The notes beneath the pieces were generated by a model, which was not told where the DNA came from, made no database searches, and was given only the letters and a program-made list of their open reading frames with translations. From Bacillota bacterium (GTDB taxonomy: Bacteria; Bacillota; Limnochordia; JAAZLZ01): a DNA stretch of 40,636 bases. Below are positions 1-7,374 of the stretch, in pieces; position 1 is the first letter of the stretch; each line of letters begins with the position of its first letter. A program made the position numbers and the translations under genes. The stretch lies in contig JAAYLE010000109.1 in the NCBI GenBank assembly GCA_012522085.1, positions 1-40,636 on the forward strand, given 5' to 3'.

Positions 1-1220
1 GAGCTTACTTCCAGGGCGTTCTTGCGTCTGGTGAGCTCCCGCGCTTTTCTGGCCGCCTCCCGGGCCCGAGCAGCCGCAACGGCCTTCTCGATGATCTTCC
101 GAGCCTCCTGGGGGTTCTCCTCCAGGTACAGCCCGAGCCCCTCGGCCACCACCGACTCCACAACTCCCCGCACTTCGCTGTTGCCCAACTTGGTCTTAGT
201 TTGGCCTTCGAACTGGGGGTCCGGTATTTTAACATTGACGATGGCGATGCAGCCTTCCCGGACATCTTCCCCGGACAGGTTGTCTTCGTTTTCCTTCAAC
301 AGTCCATTGCGCCTGGCATAATCATTTATCGTCCGGGTCAAGGCCGACCGAAACCCGCTCAGGTGGGTGCCCCCCTCCCGGGTGTGGATGTTGTTGCAAT
401 AGCTGAACACCGTCTCCACATAGCCCGTGGTGTACTGGAGGGCTACTTCCACATTGACCTGACCCACATCTTTTTGATAGTAAATGACTTCCCGGTTCAC
501 CGGGTCTTTGTTTTTCACCAAATGCTCCACAAAGGAGACGATGCCGCCTTGGTACTGCCAGATTCCACTGCGGCCGGTGTTTTGATCCCGAAACTCCAAG
601 GTCACGCCTCTGTTCAAAAAGGCCAGTTCCCGCAAGCGGTAAATCACCACTTCGGGGTCAAAAACGATGGTCTCAAAGATCTCCGGATCGGGCCGGAAGG
701 TGGTGGTTGTTCCGGTGGAGTCATCCTCGCCAACGACGGAGAGTTCCGTCAACTTCTTGCCCCGGCTGAACTCCTGCCGGTACACCTTCCCGTCCCGACG
801 AACCTCCACCTGAAGAAAGGAAGAGAGGGCGTTGACAACAGCAATGCCCACCCCGTGCAGACCGCCAGAGACCTTATAGCCGCCGTTTTCCAAGCCAAAC
901 TTGCCGCCGGCGTGGAGGGTGGTCAACACAACTTCCACCGCTGGACGGTTCAGCTTCGGATGGAGATCCACAGGTATGCCCCGGCCATTGTCCCACACCG
1001 TCAGACTCCCATCCTCGTTGATGGTCACGATGATATGATCGCAAAAGCCGGCCAGGGCTTCATCGATGCTGTTGTCCAAAACTTCAAAGAATAGATGGTG
1101 CAAGCCACGACTGTCAGTGCTGCCTATATACATGCCCGGGCGGCGCCGGATGGCCTCGAGGCCTTCGAGCACCTGAATCTGTTCCGCACCGTATTTTCCC
1201 GGGTCTTGAACCTTGTCCAT
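1..1220 (-). CDS. gyrB: DNA gyrase subunit B (3' end outside window)
   Basis: ATP-driven subunit of DNA gyrase, which introduces negative supercoils together with GyrA. About 406 N-terminal residues are visible and the C-terminal TOPRIM half lies beyond position 1. The GHKL ATPase boxes are clear: EVLDNSIDEA (residues 46-55), DNGRGIP (77-83) and GLHGVGIAVVN (120-130). The transducer lysine loop QTKTKLG is at residues 340-346. The ATG at 1220 has a GGAGG site 8 nt upstream. The gene follows remB in the order recF-remB-gyrB, as in Bacillus. It has its own likely sigma-A promoter and a perfect palindrome at the predicted start site. parE is the main alternative, but the position next to recF favours gyrB. 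Confidence 0.97.
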   Translation of the reverse strand, partial: MDKVQDPGKYGAEQIQVLEGLEAIRRRPGMYIGSTDSRGLHHLFFEVLDNSIDEALAGFCDHIIVTINEDGSLTVWDNGRGIPVDLHPKLNRPAVEVVLTTLHAGGKFGLENGGYKVSGGLHGVGIAVVNALSSFLQVEVRRDGKVYRQEFSRGKKLTELSVVGEDDSTGTTTTFRPDPEIFETIVFDPEVVIYRLRELAFLNRGVTLEFRDQNTGRSGIWQYQGGIVSFVEHLVKNKDPVNREVIYYQKDVGQVNVEVALQYTTGYVETVFSYCNNIHTREGGTHLSGFRSALTRTINDYARRNGLLKENEDNLSGEDVREGCIAIVNVKIPDPQFEGQTKTKLGNSEVRGVVESVVAEGLGLYLEENPQEARKIIEKAVAAARAREAARKARELTRRKNALEVS

Positions 1221-1260
1221 GCAGTGAGCCTCCATTCCTGCTGCGCAAGCTGAACAAGAC

Positions 1261-1283
1261 GGGATTTCACACCGTGAAATCCC
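1261..1283. promoter_or_regulatory. Perfect inverted repeat at the gyrB transcription start
   Basis: Arms GGGATTTCAC and GTGAAATCCC are exact reverse complements separated by ACC. The repeat begins at the predicted +1 of gyrB and ends 40 bp before its start codon. It could be an operator for a dimeric repressor or a hairpin at the 5' end of the mRNA. I do not recognise it as a known operator. Confidence 0.6.
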
Positions 1284-1288
1284 ATTCG

Positions 1289-1317
1289 ATCTTAGTATAT
1301 GCCCCTTCCCCTGTCAA
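1289..1317 (-). promoter_or_regulatory. Predicted sigma-A promoter of gyrB
   Basis: On the minus strand a perfect -35 TTGACA (1317-1312) is followed after 17 nt by TAAGAT (1294-1289), a 4/6 match to TATAAT. The -35 box overlaps the stop codon of remB. Transcription would start near 1282 and give a leader of about 60 nt before gyrB. This lets gyrB be expressed separately from the upstream dnaN-recF genes. Confidence 0.6.
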
Positions 1318-1589
1318 CTTCCGGCGGCCAGGGGTCCTCCCCTCAAGGGAGCGAGATCCTTAGCCCTCTTGCTCAAAGTTGCCGCCGAGATGGACGAGAG
1401 GTATACCCCCCTGGTCGTCACGGTGACGGAGCTGGCCTGGTCTTCACAGATATTCATCACCAATCCCTCTTCCTCCGCGGCCTTCACAAAGGCCTTCGTA
1501 TCGGGTGATGATGCGTCCCGTCCAACTTGGACGATGGCCACCACCTCATCCAAAGGTACAACAACGCAGCCGCCTAAATGCAAAAACAA
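1314..1589 (-). CDS. remB: RemB/YaaB-like regulator (DUF370-type)
   Basis: A 91-residue protein resembling RemB (YaaB) of Bacillus, a small DNA-binding relative of RemA linked to extracellular matrix gene control. The start MFLHLGG, the segment SVTVTTRGVYLSSISAATL (about residues 53-71) and the following KRA are the family pattern. The start is a TTG at 1589, chosen because an AGGAGG site lies 8 nt upstream; it overlaps the end of recF by 16 nt, suggesting translational coupling. Its place between recF and gyrB is exactly that of yaaB. It is slightly longer than the Bacillus protein, with an extra tail after KRAKDL. Family assignment is firm; its target genes here are unknown. Confidence 0.85.
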   Translation of the reverse strand: MFLHLGGCVVVPLDEVVAIVQVGRDASSPDTKAFVKAAEEEGLVMNICEDQASSVTVTTRGVYLSSISAATLSKRAKDLAPLRGGPLAAGS

Positions 1590-2713
1590 TCCTGTCCGCC
1601 TCCTTTTCCTTCTTTGCGTATGATGCCATCGGCGACGGAAAACACTTGGCCGTGGGCCAGCATCGGCATTAATGGGCTAAGACTCGTGGTCGTCAGCAAG
1701 AGCTGAACCCCTTCCGGCACGCCGGCAAAGAGTTGGGCCCTTCGTTCATCATCCAGCTCCGAGGCCACATCATCCAACAGCAGGACCGGGTACTCTCCGC
1801 TTTCCCGATGGATGTAATCCAGCTCCGCCAGCTTGCAGGCCAGAACGCAGCTTCGCTGCTGCCCCTGGGAAGCAAAGGACTTGGCTGGACGATCGGCGAC
1901 CGTAAAGACCAGGTCATCCCGCTGGGGTCCAACAAGGGTCTGCCCCCGACGCAGCTCATCTTCCCGAAGGAGCTCTATCTGCCCATGGAAGATCCCTTCA
2001 ACCTCATCCTCCCTCCATGGAGGATGCTCCCCTTCCCTGGCCCAAAAGGGCTGGTAGGCCAGGCCCATTTCTTCACCCTCCCCGGCGATGGTCCGGTAAT
2101 GGGCGGCGGTAAAGCGAGACAGGACCTCGACGGCCTTTCGCCGGTACCGGATCACCGCACTTCCCAATTGGACCAGCTGCCCATCCCAAACGGGAAGGCT
2201 CTTTTTGTCCCTGCGTTCAAGCAGCTTGTTCCTTTGCCGCAGGACCTGGTTGTAGCGCTGCAGGTAGTGGCGGTAAAGGGGGCTGATCTGACAGATCTGC
2301 ATGTCGAGATAACGGCGCCGAAGACCAGGGGACCCTTTGATCAGCTGCAGATCATCGGGGGTAAACATGACGATTTGGAAAAGGCCGAAAAGATCGCTAA
2401 GGCGCCGAAGCTCTGTCCCGTTGACTTTGATGCTCTTTCTCCCCGCGGTCGGAATTTGAGCTTCGATGGAGCGCTCCCCGCCCGCGGCAGTTATCTCGCC
2501 CCGGAGGAAGGCCCAGTCCCTCCCCCACCTGACCAGCTCCCCATCGCGGCTCACCCGGTGGGAGCGGCCGGTGGCCAGGAAATGGACGCCTTCCAGAAGA
2601 TTAGTCTTGCCCTGGGCATTGGCCCCAACGATGATGTTCACCCCGGGGGAGAAGTCTATCTGCAAGGAGTCATAGTTGCGAAAGGACCTAGCCGTCAGGG
2701 TGGATATGTGCAC
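1574..2713 (-). CDS. recF: DNA replication and repair protein RecF
   Basis: SMC-like ATPase that helps load RecA at single-strand gaps and stalled forks. The 379 residues match the usual RecF length. Walker A GANAQGKT is at residues 30-37, the signature region has FASQGQQRS, and Walker B LLLDDVASELD is in the C-terminal third. Start is GTG at 2713, directly after the yaaA stop, with GGAG 7 nt upstream lying inside the last codons of yaaA. It overlaps remB at its 3' end. Gene order dnaN-yaaA-recF-remB-gyrB indicates one replication and repair transcription unit. Confidence 0.97.
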   Translation of the reverse strand: MHISTLTARSFRNYDSLQIDFSPGVNIIVGANAQGKTNLLEGVHFLATGRSHRVSRDGELVRWGRDWAFLRGEITAAGGERSIEAQIPTAGRKSIKVNGTELRRLSDLFGLFQIVMFTPDDLQLIKGSPGLRRRYLDMQICQISPLYRHYLQRYNQVLRQRNKLLERRDKKSLPVWDGQLVQLGSAVIRYRRKAVEVLSRFTAAHYRTIAGEGEEMGLAYQPFWAREGEHPPWREDEVEGIFHGQIELLREDELRRGQTLVGPQRDDLVFTVADRPAKSFASQGQQRSCVLACKLAELDYIHRESGEYPVLLLDDVASELDDERRAQLFAGVPEGVQLLLTTTSLSPLMPMLAHGQVFSVADGIIRKEGKGGGQDCFCI

Positions 2714-2950
2714 TTAGCTCCATTCCTCTCCCCGTCCGACCAGGATGAAGGATCGCCCATCGGCCAGCTGCACCAAGTCCCCGGGAAGCAGCTGTCGGCC
2801 CCGTTGGTATTCCCGCTCCCCGTTGACGGACACTTCTCCCCTCGCGATCATCTCCTTTGCCTGGCCCCCCGTCTGGGCGGCCCCGACCCACTTCAGCAGC
2901 TGCTGGACTTTGATCCTATCGGTGTTGATCCTGACTCGCTCAGGCTCCAA
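2714..2950 (-). CDS. yaaA: S4-domain RNA-binding protein YaaA (RlbA-like)
   Basis: Small 78-residue protein made almost entirely of one S4-type RNA-binding fold: IKVQQLLKWVGAAQTGGQAK followed by EMIARGEVSVNGE, then a basic and hydrophobic end. Members at this locus are known as YaaA/RlbA and are thought to act in ribosome assembly or RNA binding. The start is TTG at 2950 with GGGGGGAG 7 nt upstream. It sits between dnaN (16 nt gap) and recF (no gap), the standard Bacillota position. The similarly named E. coli YaaA is unrelated. Confidence 0.88.
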   Translation of the reverse strand: MEPERVRINTDRIKVQQLLKWVGAAQTGGQAKEMIARGEVSVNGEREYQRGRQLLPGDLVQLADGRSFILVGRGEEWS

Positions 2951-2966
2951 GCCTATCTCCCCCCGT

Positions 2967-4073
2967 CTAACCCCGGACCGGCATTAATAGATAAAGATAA
3001 TCATCCTCCCCAGGAATGCTAAGCACCATCGGCCCGGTCTCGCTGGTAAAGGCCATGCTCACCTCATCATGGTCGTCTAAGGCCTTAAGGGCCTCCGTGA
3101 TGAGCCTTGCCTGGAAACTGATCTCGATGTCGGGCCCTTCTTGGCTCGCGGCAAGCTCATCAAATCCCCGGCCAACGTCTTTGCTTTGACAAAGAAGCTC
3201 CATGACGCCGCTCTTGAGGGCAAAATCCACCACCGCCGGCCCCTTGCGCACCACCAGACTGACCCTGTCGATGGCCTCTTCCAAGGCTTTGCGGCCCACC
3301 ACCACTTTGGTAGGCATATCCTTCGGGAGCAGCATCCGATAATCGGGGAAGGTCGCCTCGAACAGTCGGGAGTAGAAAGCTGCCCCGCCCACCTTCATGG
3401 CTATTTGATTGTCCCCCACCGCGATCTCGACCGCCTCCGCCCCCTCAAAGGGCAAGAACCTGGCCAACTCCTGCAAGGCCCGAGCCGGCACCAAAACCCG
3501 CAGGGGCGGCAGATCAGGTGCACTGGCCCGCCGGACGGCCAAGCGGCTGCTGTCCGTGGCCACCAAGTGAAGCTGCCCATCTTGGACCTCAAAGAGAATG
3601 CCCCGCATGAAGGCACGCAGTTCATCGGCATCCGCGGTGGCAAAAGCCGTCTGCTTGATCATCGTCTTTAACAGTTCCTGATCCAAAGTCAGTCCTGTGA
3701 GGTAATCCCCGGCCGGCGGCTCGGGAAATTCCTCCCCGACGATCAGATGGAGGGTCATGTCCGCCCGGCCGCCCCGCACATGGAGGACCCCGGCATGATC
3801 ATCCTGCTCTAGCTCCACCATTCCGTCGGGCAGACGGCGGGCAATGGCCGAAAAGTAGCGCCCTTCCACCAAGGCTTTCCCCTCGCGGCTAGTCTCCGCG
3901 GGAATGACATATTCTATCCTCATTTCCAGATCACACCCGGCAAGACGCAGCTCCCCAGGCATCGCCTCGAGCTGAATGCCCATCAGCGCCGGCCGGATGT
4001 CCCGGGTGCTTACGGCCCGCTCAACGATGCTGACCCCTCGCATCAAATCGTCCTGCCTGCAAATCACCTTCAT
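2967..4073 (-). CDS. dnaN: DNA polymerase III beta subunit (sliding clamp)
   Basis: Ring-shaped clamp that tethers DNA polymerase III to DNA and recruits repair partners. The 368 residues are the normal length for three clamp domains. The N-terminus MKVICRQDDLMRGVSIVERAVSTR and the C-terminal end YLYLLMPVRG (the MPVR tail that closes the partner-binding pocket) are typical. ATG at 4073 has AAAGGG about 9 nt upstream. It is preceded by a 251 bp intergenic region carrying DnaA boxes and followed by yaaA. The position next to dnaA supports the assignment. Confidence 0.97.
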   Translation of the reverse strand: MKVICRQDDLMRGVSIVERAVSTRDIRPALMGIQLEAMPGELRLAGCDLEMRIEYVIPAETSREGKALVEGRYFSAIARRLPDGMVELEQDDHAGVLHVRGGRADMTLHLIVGEEFPEPPAGDYLTGLTLDQELLKTMIKQTAFATADADELRAFMRGILFEVQDGQLHLVATDSSRLAVRRASAPDLPPLRVLVPARALQELARFLPFEGAEAVEIAVGDNQIAMKVGGAAFYSRLFEATFPDYRMLLPKDMPTKVVVGRKALEEAIDRVSLVVRKGPAVVDFALKSGVMELLCQSKDVGRGFDELAASQEGPDIEISFQARLITEALKALDDHDEVSMAFTSETGPMVLSIPGEDDYLYLLMPVRG

Positions 4074-4324
4074 GGAATAGCACCCTTTCTGATCATGGTT
4101 TTGCGGGGGAGTGTGGACAAGTCATCATCCTTAAATATATAGATAAGAGCAGTAGTCGCAGTAGTAAGGGCTGTGGATTTGTGGAAAAGGCCTTCGCCGC
4201 CACAGATGGCAAGGGTAAGTCGTGTCGAAAAAGGTGTGGAAAAATAGGTCCGTTATTCCACATCATCCACAAGTCTTGGGCTGCGCCTGGGCTGTCCACA
4301 TCCCTCCCACATGGTATCCACAGC
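4074..4324. other. oriC part 2: DnaA boxes, AT-rich element and DnaA-trio-like repeat
   Basis: Intergenic region between dnaA and dnaN. Boxes fitting or nearly fitting TTATCCACA are at 4112-4120 (TTGTCCACA, minus), 4172-4180, 4180-4188 and 4235-4243 (both TTTTCCACA, minus), 4263-4271 (TCATCCACA, plus) and 4314-4322 (GTATCCACA, plus). An AT-rich run lies at 4131-4146. Between that run and the box pair at 4172-4188, the plus strand read 3' to 5' from 4167 gives AAT GAT GAC GCT GAT GAC GAG AAT. This resembles the DnaA-trio element of B. subtilis, with a GGG spacer next to the boxes. The order boxes, GC spacer, trios, AT-rich matches the known unwinding element between dnaA and dnaN. Confidence 0.75.
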
Positions 4325-5647
4325 TTAAGGGCTGCTTAGGATCCGGATCAGTTCTTGCACCTCCGCGGCTAAAGAAGGGTCTTGCGTCAAATCATTGGCA
4401 ATCTTATCGCAGGCGTGGATCACCGTGCTGTGATCCCGGCCGCCAAAATGGTCGCCAATTTGGGGGAGGGATGAGTCGGTCAGCTCGCGGCAAAGATACA
4501 TGGCCACCTGACGGGGAAAGACGACGGCTTTCGTTCTTTTCTTGCTCTGTAGATCCGCCGTAGTGGCGCCGTAGTACTCCGCAACGACCTCTTGGATGCG
4601 GGCGATGGTGGGGGGCCGCTTCTCGTGGGAGGGCAGGATATCCTTCAAGGCATCTTGAGCAAGATCCAAGGTGATGGCCTGGCCGTGCAGGGAAGCGAAA
4701 GCCGTCACCCGATTCAAGGCGCCCTCCAGCTCCCGGATGTTCGATTCGACTTTAGATGCGATGTAGGATAAGGTTTCATCGTCGATGGCGATCTCATCGG
4801 CTTGGGCTTTCTGTTTCAGGATGGCGATGCGGGTTTCCACATCGGGTGGCTGGATATCGGCGGTCAGACCCCACTCGAAGCGGGAGCGGAGCCGTTCCTC
4901 AAGGGTGGGGATGTCCTTGGGCGATCGATCGCTGGTGATGACGATCTGCTTGCTCGCCTCATACAACGAGTTGAAGGTATGGAAAAACTCCTCCTGGGTC
5001 GATTCTTTCCCGGCGACGAATTGGATGTCGTCGATGAGGAGGATGTCCGCGTTTCTGTACTTGCCCCGAAACTCTTGCATCGACTTGCGGGCGATCGCGC
5101 TGATAAGGTCATTAGTGAAAGTCTCCGATGAGACGTAGACTACCCGCAGGTGGGGATGATGGGTGTGGGCGTAGTGGCCGATGGCCTGCATCAGATGGGT
5201 CTTGCCAAGGCCGACGCCCCCATAGAGGAACAAGGGGTTGTAAGCCCGGGCCGGGGCTTCCGCAACGGCCAAGGAGGCGGCGTGGGCGAAGCGATTGCCG
5301 TTGCCGACAACGAAAGTGTCAAAGGTATACTTGGGGTTTAAGGCCGCGGGGGCCGCCTCCGGCGCCGCTTTTGGCGCGCTGGGGGGTGCTCCTTCGGCCT
5401 TGGGGACGACGAGGACGATCTCCCAGGCATCTCCCACCACCTGCTGGAGGGCGCTTTGCAGATCCTCCTTGTAGCGGGCCTCAACCCAGTCCCGGGCAAA
5501 GTCGTTGGGCACCTCGACGGTGAGGCGCCCGTCGCTGAAGGAACAAGCCCTGGTGCCCTTGAGCCAGGTGTCAAAACTAGGCTTGGGCAAGTCCTGCCTA
5601 AGGAGGCTGAGGGTCTTTTCCCAGATCAAGTCAAGCTGTTCAATCAT
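4325..5647 (-). CDS. dnaA: Chromosomal replication initiator protein DnaA
   Basis: AAA+ initiator that binds the DnaA boxes on both sides of this gene and unwinds oriC. 440 residues from the ATG at 5647, preferred over an upstream in-frame GTG at 5683 because AGGAGGT lies 6 nt upstream. Domain I covers residues 1-80, a short Ala/Pro-rich linker about 84-104. Walker A GGVGLGKT is at 143-150, Walker B ILLIDDIQF at 202-210, and the DNA-binding signature GGRDHSTVIHACDK at 402-415. The linker is short compared with many Bacilli. It lies 32 nt downstream of the GHKL-wHTH gene, so both are probably co-transcribed. Confidence 0.98.
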   Translation of the reverse strand: MIEQLDLIWEKTLSLLRQDLPKPSFDTWLKGTRACSFSDGRLTVEVPNDFARDWVEARYKEDLQSALQQVVGDAWEIVLVVPKAEGAPPSAPKAAPEAAPAALNPKYTFDTFVVGNGNRFAHAASLAVAEAPARAYNPLFLYGGVGLGKTHLMQAIGHYAHTHHPHLRVVYVSSETFTNDLISAIARKSMQEFRGKYRNADILLIDDIQFVAGKESTQEEFFHTFNSLYEASKQIVITSDRSPKDIPTLEERLRSRFEWGLTADIQPPDVETRIAILKQKAQADEIAIDDETLSYIASKVESNIRELEGALNRVTAFASLHGQAITLDLAQDALKDILPSHEKRPPTIARIQEVVAEYYGATTADLQSKKRTKAVVFPRQVAMYLCRELTDSSLPQIGDHFGGRDHSTVIHACDKIANDLTQDPSLAAEVQELIRILSSP

Positions 5648-5679
5648 CTTGCTACCTCCTAAGGTGGCGAGCGGCGATG

Positions 5680-6540
5680 TCAACGATCGGTGCCCAGCAG
5701 GGCTGCCAACAGCGCCCCTCCTGCGGGAGTGAGCACCCGTTTGCCGTTGGGTTTGGACTCTAACAGACCGAGTTCTTCAAGATAGACAAGGTCGCGATAG
5801 GCGGTGCTCAGGCTGATGCCTGCTTTGCGGGCCACCGATGACGGCCCGATCTCTTCGTGCTCCGCGAGCAGAATAAACACCTCTTCCTGGCGACGCGAAA
5901 GCCCCGCCGCCGCGGCTGCGGGGTGCAGGCAGGGTGCATCGGCGCCATCGTCAATGATGCGGGTACTATATTCGGTTTGGTCCGTTCCATCTCCTGCCGG
6001 AACTTGGGCCGGCGGGACAGACTTTTCCACAGGGTCCACGCATAGGGTGACCACCGCTCCCCCGCTCAAATTGTCATCGATGTCCAGGATCCCCCCCAAG
6101 GCCTGGAGAGCCTCCTGGGCCACCGGCAGGCCCGACCCGACCCCTTTGATATATTTCTTGATTTGGCCCTGGGCGCTCGAGTAGCCCGGGATGAGGGCCT
6201 TGTCCTTATCGGGGATGCCTGTGCCCCCATCGGCGATGCGAATAGTGTTGCCGTCAGGGGAGATGCTAATGGTGATTTCTTGAAAAGCGGCATGGATGAG
6301 GTTTTCCACCACTTCTTTCAGCGCGGTGAAAGGAATGCGGCCCCCCTTTTCCTGCGCGAGGGAATAGGTGGTGGCTGCCAGCTCATCCATGAATTCTTCG
6401 ACTTTGCTTCCCTGGACTTCAACGAGGCGGGGGGCAACCCCCGGAGAGTCATAGACAGCCAGCCGCGCTGACAGCCGCCTGGGCAAGGGGCGGCGGGAAG
6501 GATCGGTTGATCGACGGAAAAGTGAAGCGAGAAAGCCCAT
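5680..6540 (-). CDS. GHKL-type ATPase with C-terminal winged-helix domain, upstream of dnaA
   Basis: 286 residues of unknown function. The middle carries GHKL ATP-binding boxes: an N box around EVVENLIHAA (76-85), G1 DGGTGIP (104-110) and G2 GVGSGLP (133-139). No phospho-acceptor His domain or membrane segment precedes them, so it is not a normal sensor kinase. An acidic linker (about 170-205) leads to a winged-helix domain (about 213-286) with a recognition segment GISLSTAYRDLVYLEELGLL and a basic wing, KPNGKRVLTP. The architecture suggests an ATP-dependent regulator, perhaps like SpoIIAB in its ATPase fold. ATG at 6540 has AGGGAGG very close upstream (2 nt spacing). It is the first gene of the dnaA unit and faces the DnaA-box region. 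Confidence 0.75.
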   Translation of the reverse strand: MGFLASLFRRSTDPSRRPLPRRLSARLAVYDSPGVAPRLVEVQGSKVEEFMDELAATTYSLAQEKGGRIPFTALKEVVENLIHAAFQEITISISPDGNTIRIADGGTGIPDKDKALIPGYSSAQGQIKKYIKGVGSGLPVAQEALQALGGILDIDDNLSGGAVVTLCVDPVEKSVPPAQVPAGDGTDQTEYSTRIIDDGADAPCLHPAAAAAGLSRRQEEVFILLAEHEEIGPSSVARKAGISLSTAYRDLVYLEELGLLESKPNGKRVLTPAGGALLAALLGTDR

Positions 6541-7130
6541 GACCTCCCTACTTTCTGAGGGCCTAGCGCGGACTGGTTTGTGAAAAACCCGACAAAGTTA
6601 TCCACAAGGGCTGCCCTGGTTTTGTGGACAACTCTTGAAAAAGGCGAAAAACCCCTTCAACACGGCGCTGGCAAAGCTGACCATCTGGGCGGGAAGGGCG
6701 GCTGTGGAAAGATAACCCCGGCGATAATCCACAGTATACACAGGTTTTCCACAGGTGGTGGAAAAGGGACCTGCTCCCCGCGGCGTCCGGAAGAAAGGGG
6801 GAATATCCACACGGTGTGCGACCATATCCGTTGCCCTCCTGGTGGTGAGGACGGGGACCTTAGTCCCAGGAAAAGTACTGAAATAGCCACATCGGCGCTG
6901 TGCATAACTCTCATCCACAGGGGAAAAGCACGCCCCTGTGGGCGATTGGACATTATCCACAAAGTTGTCCACATTGTGTGGAAAACCCTTCAGGCCCCCC
7001 GCAGCAGGGGTGAAAAGGGACTTGGAAAAGATGACAGGCGAGGAATTTTCCACAACTGCTTTCATGGTACTATGATCCTGGCGATCTAGTCAAGGGAAGG
7101 GCCCCGGAGAGGAGAAGGAGGGGTGAAAAA
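6541..7130. other. oriC part 1: DnaA-box cluster between the dnaA operon and rpmH
   Basis: No protein gene is supported here. Boxes: TTATCCACA at 6598-6606 and 6953-6961 (plus); TTGTCCACA at 6965-6973 (plus) and 6623-6631 (minus); TTTTCCACA at 6745-6753 and 7046-7054 (plus) and 6977-6985 (minus); TTATGCACA at 6899-6907 (minus). One-mismatch boxes are at 6725-6733, 6734-6742, 6803-6811 and 6911-6919. Such density next to dnaA and rpmH marks the upstream half of a Bacillota origin. Long reading frames across this region contain the boxes and are not genes. An A-rich stretch lies near 7122-7142, before the rpmH promoter. Confidence 0.85.
7064..7093 (-). promoter_or_regulatory. Candidate promoter of the GHKL-dnaA unit
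   Basis: On the minus strand TTGACT (7093-7088) is followed after 18 nt by TACCAT (7069-7064). The predicted start, near 7057, falls at the DnaA box TTTTCCACA (7046-7054), a layout suited to DnaA autorepression. The -10 match is only 4/6, and the leader to the GHKL gene would be about 515 nt, so other promoters are possible. Confidence 0.35.
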
Positions 7131-7150
7131 GGGTAAAAAAAGCCGGGTGA

Positions 7151-7201
7151 ATGCCATTGCTTGACATGGTTAGAAGCCGTGGGCTATAATCGTAATGGCA
7201 T
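7151..7201 (+). promoter_or_regulatory. rpmH promoter enclosed by an 8-bp inverted repeat
   Basis: Perfect TTGACA (7161-7166) and perfect TATAAT (7185-7190) with an 18 nt spacer give a strong sigma-A promoter firing towards rpmH, with a start near 7197. Exact inverted arms ATGCCATT (7151-7158) and AATGGCAT (7194-7201) bracket it, one just upstream of -35 and one over the start site. This may be a paired operator; no known regulator is recognised. Confidence 0.8.
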
Positions 7202-7235
7202 TTTGGCTAATTGGCGTTGAAGGGGGTGGGGCTGG

Positions 7236-7370
7236 GTGAAAAGGACTTTCCAGCCTAATATAAGGAAGCGGAAAAAAACCCACGGGTTCCGAGCCCGCAT
7301 GGCCACGCCCGGTGGGCGGCGGGTCCTGAAGCGGCGGCGGGCTAGGGGACGCAGGCGCCTGTGCGCATAG
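7236..7370 (+). CDS. rpmH: 50S ribosomal protein L34
   Basis: 44-residue, very basic protein of the large ribosomal subunit. It begins [20 protein letters not shown] and contains [20 protein letters not shown], the L34 signature, ending in RRRLCA. Start is GTG at 7236 with a G-rich site (AGGGGGTGGGG) upstream, and the stop is TAG at 7368-7370. It lies five bases before rnpA, the universal rpmH-rnpA pair, and directly behind a near-perfect sigma-A promoter. The L34 of this genome is of ordinary length, not the extended Thermus type. Confidence 0.97.
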   Translation: MKRTFQPNIRKRKKTHGFRARMATPGGRRVLKRRRARGRRRLCA

Positions 7371-7374
7371 GACC

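Noticed and set aside
201-1094. 297-residue plus-strand reading frame opposite gyrB
   Set aside because: The minus strand encodes an unmistakable GyrB here, so the plus frame is a shadow.
1733-3022. 429-residue plus-strand reading frame opposite recF, yaaA and dnaN
   Set aside because: It is the mirror of three conserved genes, with the typical Pro/Gly/Leu-rich shadow composition.
6598-7065. 155-residue minus-strand reading frame across the origin
   Set aside because: It is made of DnaA boxes and lacks a family pattern or good ribosome site. Such frames are common in GC-rich intergenic DNA.
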